A stretch of 31,704 nucleotides of DNA from a virus: the IMG/VR virus record IMGVR_UViG_3300006749_000060, positions 1 to 31,704 of that record; one strand, given 5' to 3'. Made by a program: the position numbers and the translations under genes. Below the pieces are notes generated by a model. That model ran no database searches, was not told the DNA's origin, and worked only from the letters and a program-made list of their open reading frames with translations. Shown one piece after another: positions 16,416 to 20,824 of the stretch (position 1 is its first letter; each line of letters begins with the position of its first letter).

Positions 16416-16459
16416 AAAATAAAAAAGGCAAGCGCAAGCCTGCCTTTTGTCTTTATTTT
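16414..16459 (-). terminator. Hairpin terminator after the 36-aa and 141-aa genes
   Basis: AAAAGGCA (16423-16430) and TGCCTTTT (16441-16448) form an 8-bp stem with a 10-nt loop. The leftward transcript reads UUUUUUAUUUU after the GC part. The opposite side is also T-rich, so it may act in both directions. It separates the small genes from the promoter of the Cys-rich gene. Confidence 0.75.
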
Positions 16460-16563
16460 TTCCGCCGTCGTTTTGTTGGCTCAATGCTATATCGGCTTTT
16501 TATTTTGTCCGGGTCTGGCGATCCCCAAAACAGCCAATAATAAAGGCGCGACAATATCCACAT
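16453..16563 (-). CDS. 36-aa hydrophobic/basic small protein
   Basis: A 36-codon frame whose ATG directly follows the TAA of the 141-aa gene (TAAATG) and whose stop lies beside a terminator hairpin. The product has a Trp/Tyr/Leu-rich hydrophobic start (MWILSRLYYWLFWGSP) and a basic end (TKRRRKK). This would suit a small membrane-associated peptide. There is no clear Shine-Dalgarno, so expression would depend on coupling. Real but unproven; it could be a chance frame. Confidence 0.42.
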   Translation of the reverse strand: MWILSRLYYWLFWGSPDPDKIKSRYSIEPTKRRRKK

Positions 16564-16989
16564 TTAATAATTACCGGCGGCGCAGACTTCCATGTCCAGC
16601 TTTCCAGAATACCGGCGGCGTTTATCGCCTTTTATAATCTGCTCGGCTCGGCGGGATGCCTTTTCTAAACTGACGTCACGGACGGCAAAATTAAAATCCC
16701 GCATGTTGCCGCTTGTTGTGCAGTAACTGCCATTTGCCCAGAATAATTTAACGTCCGGCGTCGGGTTATCAGATATTCTTTCAACCACGACGTCCCCGTT
16801 TTGATCTCTTTTTATTCCGACAAGTATATTAGCCGGTTCAGCCTCTTTTGCCTGCAGCATGACATCCACACTGTCCCACCATTTTTCTTCTGCAGCCTTT
16901 TCCATATTTGCAAGCGACAGATACTCGTCAAAGTACATGTCAAACTCAAACGTGCGTATTTCACGAACGCGGAAGGTAGCTTTCTTCAT
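16564..16989 (-). CDS. Unknown 141-aa protein
   Basis: A soluble, charged protein starting MKKATFRVREIRTFEFDMYF, which resembles small phage proteins of alpha/beta type. A helical middle (SLANMEKAAEEKWWDSVDVM) and a basic region (EKASRRAEQIIKGDKRRRYSG) follow. No family is recognised. It is preceded by SD GGGAG and by its own promoter, located at the 3' end of the nuclease gene. An inverted repeat there can pair across the SD. Confidence 0.65.
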   Translation of the reverse strand: MKKATFRVREIRTFEFDMYFDEYLSLANMEKAAEEKWWDSVDVMLQAKEAEPANILVGIKRDQNGDVVVERISDNPTPDVKLFWANGSYCTTSGNMRDFNFAVRDVSLEKASRRAEQIIKGDKRRRYSGKLDMEVCAAGNY

Positions 16990-17000
16990 TTCGTTTATCT

Positions 17001-17046
17001 CCCATTGTTGGTGCGTATAAGATAGTTCTTACAATGGGATTGTCAA
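17001..17046 (-). promoter_or_regulatory. Promoter with SD-covering inverted repeat
   Basis: On the minus strand TTGACA (17046-17041), a 16-bp spacer and TATCTT (17024-17019) form a good sigma70 promoter inside the last codons of the nuclease gene. CCCATTGT (minus 17038-17031, in the spacer) is mirrored by ACAATGGG (minus 17008-17001), whose end overlaps the GGGAG ribosome site of the 141-aa gene. The repeat could be a repressor operator. In read-through transcripts it would be a hairpin hiding the SD. Confidence 0.55.
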
Positions 17047-17463
17047 ACGGAAAAACTGCTCCCAATCAATCGGGGCATCTATTTTAAAATGCGGTTTTAA
17101 AAGAAGCCCGCGGTCAACAAGCTCAACCGCCTGATCCGCACGATAAACGTGGGCGTGTCGATCCTTGCAGCGCACAATGATAAACGACGCGGTATGCTTG
17201 TGCTGCTCCATCCATGCAACCTGATGAGGCGACAACCGAACAGCAACGCCGGTTGCAGTTTTTAGTTCCCAAAAAGAAAAGTCCCCTGTCTCGCCGCAAA
17301 CGACAAGATCGGGGACGCCTTGGGATGCCCAGCTTTCTATCCGCGTGAGTCGGACGTCAGGACGGTGCTTCTTTTGATTCTTCTTTATACTCTGGTAGAA
17401 GCTCGCTTCCAGATTCTTCGGCGTCTTTTTCGACGGGCGTGATATCGATAACGGAAGATCCAT
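17029..17463 (-). CDS. VRR-NUC-type nuclease (PD-(D/E)xK)
   Basis: A 144-aa protein matching the phage VRR-NUC family of small PD-(D/E)xK endonucleases. An N-terminal helix with Glu19 (NLEASFYQSIKKNQ) is followed by GVPDLVV (Asp52), SFWELKT (Glu66 and Lys68) and SPHQVAWM with the conserved Gln81. These are the expected metal and catalytic positions. Family members include Holliday-junction or flap nucleases, so a role in replication, recombination or resolving DNA before packaging is likely. The first ~35 residues overlap the 3' end of terS by 107 bp in another frame. The conserved helix lies in this overlap, so the overlap seems genuine. Confidence 0.82.
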   Translation of the reverse strand: MDLPLSISRPSKKTPKNLEASFYQSIKKNQKKHRPDVRLTRIESWASQGVPDLVVCGETGDFSFWELKTATGVAVRLSPHQVAWMEQHKHTASFIIVRCKDRHAHVYRADQAVELVDRGLLLKPHFKIDAPIDWEQFFRLTIPL

Positions 17464-17932
17464 ATTGCTTTTTAATCTCTTCTAGTTCCTTCATCACTTC
17501 ATCACGGCTCATGCTATCAATAGACCCGTGCCGCACTTCAGATTTGCTGATGTAGATATCCCCGTGTGCCTGCCCCCGGCGGTACTCGGCTTGAACGGCG
17601 GCAGAGTAAGCCCCGTTGTCCAACGCCTCATCACGTATGCGCTGAAGATCACGGACATGACGATGGTAGGTGATTGCGTACCGTTCGTTCAGTTCGTCCC
17701 GATACATCTTGATTGCCTTGGCGACATTCGGGTGTTTATGAGGGTTCAAAAGTTCAGAAGCTTTGACCGACGCGCTCTTTTCAGAGAAACCAGCGTTTAA
17801 AGCGCATTGCTTCTTACTAATCATACCGTCGTTAGAAACGTATTCCTTAACGAATTTCTTTTGCTTTTCAGAAAGCGGAGAGTCAGGTGTCAGGCGCGGA
17901 CGCCCAACGGGCTTCACTTTTACTATTTCCAT
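17357..17932 (-). CDS. terS: Terminase small subunit
   Basis: A 191-aa protein. Residues about 19-75 match the Terminase_2-type DNA-binding N-terminus: LSEKQKKFVKEYVSNDG, CALNAGFSEKSASVKASELL, HPNVAKAI. A coiled oligomerisation region (about 75-115) and an acidic C-terminal tail for contact with TerL follow. It recognises phage DNA and starts packaging. The ATG at 17932 is chosen because GAGGGG lies 6 nt upstream; a TTG 45 nt further upstream has less support. It lies 3.7 kb from terL but shares an upstream promoter-like element with it. Confidence 0.87.
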   Translation of the reverse strand: MEIVKVKPVGRPRLTPDSPLSEKQKKFVKEYVSNDGMISKKQCALNAGFSEKSASVKASELLNPHKHPNVAKAIKMYRDELNERYAITYHRHVRDLQRIRDEALDNGAYSAAVQAEYRRGQAHGDIYISKSEVRHGSIDSMSRDEVMKELEEIKKQYGSSVIDITPVEKDAEESGSELLPEYKEESKEAPS

Positions 17933-18123
17933 TGCATGCCCCTCATTGAAATCATTCCAAATATAAGGGTAAGCCAACGCTCAATACAAGCTGTTACACC
18001 TCTAATTTCGCGTTACAAGAAAAAGTTACGAGATTTGCCTTCTTTATATAGGGATTTCAACGATGTTACACTTTTCACATTTTTCACAGCACTGTGTGAA
18101 GAAAAAAAATTATTTTTTTTTCT

Positions 18124-18145
18124 GGCCCTATAGAAAAGTTAGGAT
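18124..18145 (-). promoter_or_regulatory. terS promoter-like element (late phage type)
   Basis: On the minus strand ATCCTAACTTTTCTATAGGG (18145-18126) matches the terL upstream element at 17 of 20 positions. Its end CTATAGGG is identical to the initiation part of T7-type promoters. No sigma70 -10 box is at a suitable distance, which argues for recognition by a single-subunit phage RNA polymerase. None is encoded in this window. The leader to the terS ATG would be about 195 nt. Confidence 0.45.
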
Positions 18146-18210
18146 TTTTGAAAGCCTTGGTGACCGTGGATTTGAGCGTTACATAATTGGTTTTTCAAAA
18201 GTGTAACAAA

Positions 18211-18245
18211 GTAACGCCCCGCCCTAAGAAAGGACGAGGCGTTAC
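18211..18245 (-). terminator. Strong hairpin ending the 18.3-19.2 kb operon
   Basis: A 14-bp stem (two G-U pairs when read leftward) between 18211-18224 and 18232-18245, with a 7-nt loop. Its ends are GTAACGCC/GGCGTTAC. It lies 70 nt beyond the last gene of the leftward small-gene operon. The following U-run is interrupted (UUUGUUACACUUUU), so termination may be partial. It also carries two of the GTTAC repeats. Confidence 0.65.
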
Positions 18246-18315
18246 AAACCAAACAACACGGAGAAAGTTGCCACCGTTCGTGAACCGTAGTCCGCGATCT
18301 CCGCCTCGTCAAGTC

Positions 18316-18543
18316 TTATTCATCATTCCTTGCAACTTTTAGTGTTGCGGAAGCTTCGACGATTTTATGGGGTATTCTCATTCGTGCTTTCATCATCAGG
18401 GACTGCGCTTCGTGCAGTTTACTGATAGCTTCGTCGAGGAAGGGCTTTTCGCCCGGCAGTGCGTCCAGCCACAGGTCATTGACGGCGTGGATGGAGTTAG
18501 CGAGCAGCGCGGCTGCTTCTTGGTGGTCATTTACACTATTCAT
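18316..18543 (-). CDS. Small helical unknown protein
   Basis: A 75-aa all-helical protein (EAAALLANSIHAVNDLWLDAL; FLDEAISKLHEAQSLMMKARM), acidic at the start and basic later. No family is recognised. The ATG at 18543 overlaps the preceding stop by 8 bp and has GGAG 7 nt upstream. It is the last gene of a four-gene leftward operon. Confidence 0.65.
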   Translation of the reverse strand: MNSVNDHQEAAALLANSIHAVNDLWLDALPGEKPFLDEAISKLHEAQSLMMKARMRIPHKIVEASATLKVARNDE

Positions 18544-18688
18544 CGTTCAACTCCTTAACTGACAGGATTTTTTGCGCCTCAAAGGTCATGCGGACATGAT
18601 CTTCGCTCCATGCGTATGCCACGATTTTGCAGATGCTAGATTGAAAGCTATTATGCTCCCAGACATATTCGATCAGATACTTTTTCAT
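18536..18688 (-). CDS. 50-aa unknown protein
   Basis: A 50-aa protein starting MKKYLIEYVWEHNSFQ, of ferredoxin-like or alpha/beta composition: two strands, then a helix (AWSEDHVRMTFEAQKIL). The ATG at 18688 overlaps the upstream stop (ATGA), which fixes the start despite a longer frame upstream. GGGAG lies 10 nt before it. Function unknown. Confidence 0.58.
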   Translation of the reverse strand: MKKYLIEYVWEHNSFQSSICKIVAYAWSEDHVRMTFEAQKILSVKELNDE

Positions 18689-18876
18689 TCCCAGTACACT
18701 CCCAGTGTTTCGACGCGGATACATACCGCTTCTTCGTTTATGGGCATATCTTCCCAGAAAATTTGGGTAGCTGCGACGTGGCATTCGGCGAGGGTTTCAA
18801 AGACGCCTCGATTTTTAAACTTAAAGTCTTCGATGCCCACCGCCGTTATCCACAGCAGCACCCAGCTAACCGTCAT
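18685..18876 (-). CDS. 63-aa unknown protein
   Basis: A 63-aa protein (start MTVSWVLLWITAVG, end AVCIRVETLGVYWE) with a short hydrophobic N-terminus, possibly a buried strand rather than a membrane helix, and a middle resembling the 50-aa neighbour in style. The start at 18876 is inferred from the 11-bp overlap with the AT-hook gene; the longer frame upstream overlaps that gene heavily. A perfect TTATCCACA (DnaA-box sequence) lies inside it at 18846-18854. Confidence 0.5.
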   Translation of the reverse strand: MTVSWVLLWITAVGIEDFKFKNRGVFETLAECHVAATQIFWEDMPINEEAVCIRVETLGVYWE

Positions 18877-19171
18877 TTTTCTTCGGGCGTCCGCGTTTCT
18901 TGGGCGCGGGCTCGTTTTCTTCTGCCAGCACCCAGTTTCCCCAAAACTGTGGCCGTCCGTCGTCATCGACGCCCGGCGCAAATTTTAAAATTGAATACAG
19001 CTTGTGGACGAGGTCTTCCATTTGCGAAAGATGTGATAGGTTAAGGTCTTTCATCTCTTCCGCATAAGTGACTGCTGCACGTAGTTCGTTATGTCCTCGC
19101 AGCAGTTCCCGGCGGGCGGCTGCGTCGATGGTGAAATCCCCTGTCGTGGGGCTCAAATGACTGTTTGCCAT
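18866..19171 (-). CDS. Unknown protein with C-terminal AT-hook
   Basis: A 101-aa protein. The helical body (about 17-65, with RELLRGHNELRAAVTYAEEM) carries a C-terminal tail PKKRGRPKKNDG. KRGRPKK is a canonical AT-hook that binds the minor groove of AT-rich DNA. It is the first gene of the leftward small-gene operon, preceded by AAAGGAG and a promoter with a perfect 7-bp inverted repeat. A DNA-binding or regulatory role is likely but unproven. A second gene in this genome (24792-25004) has a very similar tail. Confidence 0.68.
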   Translation of the reverse strand: MANSHLSPTTGDFTIDAAARRELLRGHNELRAAVTYAEEMKDLNLSHLSQMEDLVHKLYSILKFAPGVDDDGRPQFWGNWVLAEENEPAPKKRGRPKKNDG

Positions 19172-19198
19172 TGGTTCTCTCCTTTTGTTGATCCGGTC

Positions 19199-19226
19199 AT
19201 TATGGGAACCGTCCCATACAAGTCAA
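19199..19226 (-). promoter_or_regulatory. Early promoter with perfect TATGGGA operator
   Basis: On the minus strand TTGACT (19226-19221), a 16-bp spacer and CATAAT (19204-19199) give a good sigma70 promoter for the 18.3-19.2 kb operon. Spacer and -10 hold a perfect inverted repeat, TATGGGA (19201-19207) N4 TCCCATA (19212-19218). That is the arrangement expected for a repressor competing with RNA polymerase. Confidence 0.65.
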
Positions 19227-19280
19227 GCAAAAAAGTAGTTAACCAAATTCAAGTTAACCTACATTAGAATCATTCTAAAG

Positions 19281-19296
19281 TGTTTCACGTGAAACA
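19281..19296. other. parS: parS site 1 (perfect ParB-binding palindrome)
   Basis: TGTTTCACGTGAAACA, a perfect 16-bp palindrome identical to the widely conserved chromosomal parS sequence bound by ParB. It lies between the leftward promoter (19199-19226) and the rightward promoter (19355-19383), right beside the TTAGAAT dyad. Confidence 0.8.
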
Positions 19297-19354
19297 TTGA
19301 TTTTACGCCCGCGGGCGCGGAATACTCAGCTGAAGCCTGCGACAATATGTCGCA

Positions 19355-19383
19355 TTGACCGTATGGGAGTTATCCTTTAAGAT
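19355..19383 (+). promoter_or_regulatory. Rightward promoter with GTATGGGA element
   Basis: TTGACC (19355-19360), a 17-bp spacer and TAAGAT (19378-19383). GTATGGGA directly follows the -35 (19361-19368), with a degenerate second arm TCCTTTA. GCGACA-N3-TGTCGC abuts the -35 upstream. The start site would be near 19390. The second parS would therefore lie in the leader, between promoter and first gene. Confidence 0.6.
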
Positions 19384-19427
19384 AGTAGGGTAGCTCGAAA
19401 TAGGGCTATGGGCTTTCGGGCCCGGAA

Positions 19428-19443
19428 TGTTTCACGTGAAACA
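19428..19443. other. parS: parS site 2 (perfect ParB-binding palindrome)
   Basis: A second exact copy of TGTTTCACGTGAAACA. Symmetry extends three bases on each side (19425-19446). The centres of the two copies are 147 bp apart, close to 14 helical turns, so ParB on both would face the same side of the DNA. Confidence 0.8.
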
Positions 19444-19487
19444 TTCGCTATTTGACATCGTTAACCAAACAACCAATGGAGGTCAGT

Positions 19488-19796
19488 ATGTCTGACACCA
19501 ATCCGTCTTTCCTTGCCATCATCTTTATTGGGTGCGGAAGCTCTTGGGCTTACGGCTCATCGGCTGACGAAGCTGCCACCAGTGCAGCGAGCATTCTTGT
19601 TCGTGACTGGAGCAGCTTGTACACCTTCAAGGATGAGGTGCCGGTCAACATCTTCGATGTCGAAGATTACGACGGGTTCCACGCCACCCATCAGGGTGTG
19701 TTCGGAACCAAGGATGATATCCCCGACGACGAAGGGGTAGCGTTGGAGTGCCTTGAAACGAGGCTAGTGCCAACGCCCCCGCAGCCGCGGAGATAA
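19488..19796 (+). CDS. Unknown 102-aa protein
   Basis: A 102-aa acidic protein. The N-terminal FLAIIFIGCGSSWAYGSSADEAATSAASILV reads as a strand-turn-helix unit. This is followed by strand-like segments (VPVNIFDVEDYDG) and a Pro-rich end (LVPTPPQPRR). No family is recognised. The ATG at 19488 is chosen over an upstream in-frame start because GGAGG lies 6 nt before it. It is the first gene after the parS region. Confidence 0.65.
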   Translation: MSDTNPSFLAIIFIGCGSSWAYGSSADEAATSAASILVRDWSSLYTFKDEVPVNIFDVEDYDGFHATHQGVFGTKDDIPDDEGVALECLETRLVPTPPQPRR

Positions 19797-19804
19797 GACC
19801 TACG

Positions 19805-19825
19805 CCCCCTACCTACGGTAGGGGG
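19805..19825 (+). other. Intercistronic hairpin
   Basis: CCCCCTACC (19805-19813) pairs perfectly with GGTAGGGGG (19817-19825) across a 3-nt loop. No T-run follows, so it is more likely an mRNA-stabilising or processing hairpin between two cistrons than a terminator. Confidence 0.55.
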
Positions 19826-19856
19826 TAGACCTCCCAGCCAACAAAGGAGAAAGTAA

Positions 19857-20126
19857 ATGGCTGAATTAAACGACACTGAGTTGAGCGTAATGTGGGAAGC
19901 TTTGAACTCTGTCTACTTTACAGATCAGAAGGGGACAGATGCTCACCGCAAGCTCTTGTTGAAATACCGGCGGCAGGTTGCAAAGCAGCTTCACGGCGGT
20001 GCTATTGATCCGGCTGATGTTGAGTGTGGTACGCTTGAACATTACAACGATCTTCGTGCTAAGAGCCGTCAGAAGGCGAAAGAGCTTGATATCAAGATCA
20101 CAAAGGAAATGTCTAATGGCGCTTGA
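19857..20126 (+). CDS. Unknown 89-aa helical protein
   Basis: An 89-aa protein predicted to be mostly helical (ELSVMWEALNSVYF; HRKLLLKYRRQVAKQLHGG; HYNDLRAKSRQKAKELDIKI). No family is recognised. AAAGGAG lies upstream of the ATG. Its stop overlaps the next gene's start by 11 bp. Confidence 0.68.
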   Translation: MAELNDTELSVMWEALNSVYFTDQKGTDAHRKLLLKYRRQVAKQLHGGAIDPADVECGTLEHYNDLRAKSRQKAKELDIKITKEMSNGA

Positions 20127-20391
20127 TATGGAAATCTGGCTTTCAAAATACGACCACAATGGAGCCAACTTCACCTGCAATATAACTGGTAGGAAGTTTT
20201 ACCTTGGCAATGAGCCGGGGCTCTACGGCGGCATGGTCTTCTATGAGGACGACGTCGATAACCCCATCATGCGCTTTGGCCGCAACTACAAATCAAAACG
20301 TAGTACGCGGATTGCAAAGATACTTGAATGGTTTGAGGACCGTGAGGAGTTTCACGGTGGCCTTGTGGCAGTACGGGCGAAGAAAAAATAA
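20116..20391 (+). CDS. Unknown 91-aa protein
   Basis: A 91-aa alpha/beta protein starting MALDMEIWLSKYDHNG, with a Gly/Asp middle (GLYGGMVFYEDDVDNPIM) and a basic end (LVAVRAKKK). The start at 20116 is set by AAAGGA upstream and overlap with the preceding gene; the frame is open further upstream, but that part overlaps the 89-aa gene. A bidirectional terminator follows. Function unknown. Confidence 0.65.
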   Translation: MALDMEIWLSKYDHNGANFTCNITGRKFYLGNEPGLYGGMVFYEDDVDNPIMRFGRNYKSKRSTRIAKILEWFEDREEFHGGLVAVRAKKK

Positions 20392-20421
20392 AGGAAGGGC
20401 GGTCAATGACCGCCCTTTTTT
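20391..20421. terminator. Bidirectional terminator between convergent genes
   Basis: GGGCGGTC (20397-20404) pairs with GACCGCCC (20408-20415) across a 3-nt loop, with six T following on the plus strand. The A-rich sequence before it gives a U-rich tract on the minus strand. It ends the rightward 19.5-20.4 kb operon and the leftward 92-aa gene. Confidence 0.87.
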
Positions 20422-20698
20422 AATGCCGTGTTTCGTGTTCCAAGGTGTGTTTTGCGATTTCTTTGGCAACACCGACAAGCTCATCGACATCAGTTTCTTC
20501 GGAGCATGCCTGCAGGGCGTACTGCATCAGTGCGGTCATCACGCCCAGAATGACGATTGGTTCGTGTTCCGCGGCCTGTGCATCGACGTGCTTACCTATC
20601 AGGTCAAGAGCTTCGATACCCATTTCGTGGCCCAGACCGAAGTCTCCGCCGGTGGGGTCAAGCTCTACTAATTCGCCATAGTCGGGTTTATTGATCAT
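20420..20698 (-). CDS. Unknown acidic 92-aa protein
   Basis: A 92-aa, strongly acidic protein. The N-terminal ELVELDPTGGDFGLGHEMGIEAL precedes two helices (PIVILGVMTALMQYALQAC; VDELVGVAKEIAKHTLEHE). No family is recognised. It is transcribed alone from a promoter with a TGAGA/TCTCA operator. GGAG lies 6 nt before the ATG. Acidic small early proteins of phages can be DNA mimics or inhibitors of host enzymes, but nothing here shows that directly. Confidence 0.65.
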   Translation of the reverse strand: MINKPDYGELVELDPTGGDFGLGHEMGIEALDLIGKHVDAQAAEHEPIVILGVMTALMQYALQACSEETDVDELVGVAKEIAKHTLEHETRH

Positions 20699-20720
20699 CC
20701 ATTTCTCCGTGGTTATGGCC

Positions 20721-20750
20721 TTTATATGAGAGTGTTCTCACATTCGTCAA
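20721..20750 (-). promoter_or_regulatory. Promoter with TTCTCACA operator
   Basis: On the minus strand TTGACG (20750-20745), an 18-bp spacer and TATAAA (20726-20721). The spacer contains an inverted repeat: TGAGA (20727-20731) N4 TCTCA (20736-20740), part of TTCTCACA (20735-20742). The same octamer lies in the promoter region at 29574-29602, and a close variant at 22440-22447. Confidence 0.6.
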
Positions 20751-20759
20751 GAAAAAAGG

Positions 20760-20788
20760 TTGACGCCGTATGGGATAGCTCCTATCTT
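20760..20788 (+). promoter_or_regulatory. Promoter for the ParB-like operon, with GTATGGGA
   Basis: TTGACG (20760-20765), a 17-bp spacer and TATCTT (20783-20788). GTATGGGA (20768-20775) is followed by TAGC and TCCTAT, giving a near-palindromic operator (5 of 6 arm positions pair). It is back to back with the leftward promoter at 20721-20750. Confidence 0.6.
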
Positions 20789-20824
20789 CTAAAAGTCACG
20801 TAACGACAACTAAACGAGAGAAAG

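Larger units (their letters stand above)
17993..18246. repeat. GTTAC(A) repeat cluster (iteron-like)
   Basis: GTTACA occurs on the plus strand at 17993-17998, 18012-18017, 18065-18070, 18178-18183 and 18241-18246, and inverted as TGTAAC at 18202-18207. GTTACG is at 18025-18030 and its inverse at 18211-18216. TTTTCACA is directly repeated at 18072-18079 and 18081-18088. TTCACA-N6-TGTGAA (18083-18100) is an inverted repeat. A long A/T run (18101-18121) is nearby. Eight related sites in 254 bp is dense for chance. Origin iterons or a multi-site operator for the terS leader are possible readings. Confidence 0.5.
19238..19470. repeat. Dyad-rich centromere-like control region
   Basis: A noncoding region with a series of symmetric elements: TTAGAAT-C-ATTCTAA (19264-19278), parS 1 (19281-19296), CGCCCGCGGGCG (19306-19317), GCGACA-N3-TGTCGC (19339-19353), CGGGCCCG (19417-19424) and parS 2 (19428-19443). 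GTTAACCAAA flanks the set at 19238-19247 and 19460-19469, with a further GTTAACC at 19253-19259. The rightward promoter lies in the middle. The density of dyads is unlike the rest of the window. Confidence 0.6.

Noticed and set aside
17993-18246. CRISPR-like array
   Set aside because: The repeats are only 6 bp, irregularly spaced and in both orientations.
18846-18854. Perfect DnaA box TTATCCACA
   Set aside because: A single copy inside a coding region; one exact 9-mer in a window of this size is not surprising. It lies between the GTTACA cluster and the parS region, so it is recorded but not used as origin evidence.
19239-19257. CtrA-like TTAA-N-TTAA pair
   Set aside because: The spacing is 11, not the 7 expected for an alphaproteobacterial CtrA site.
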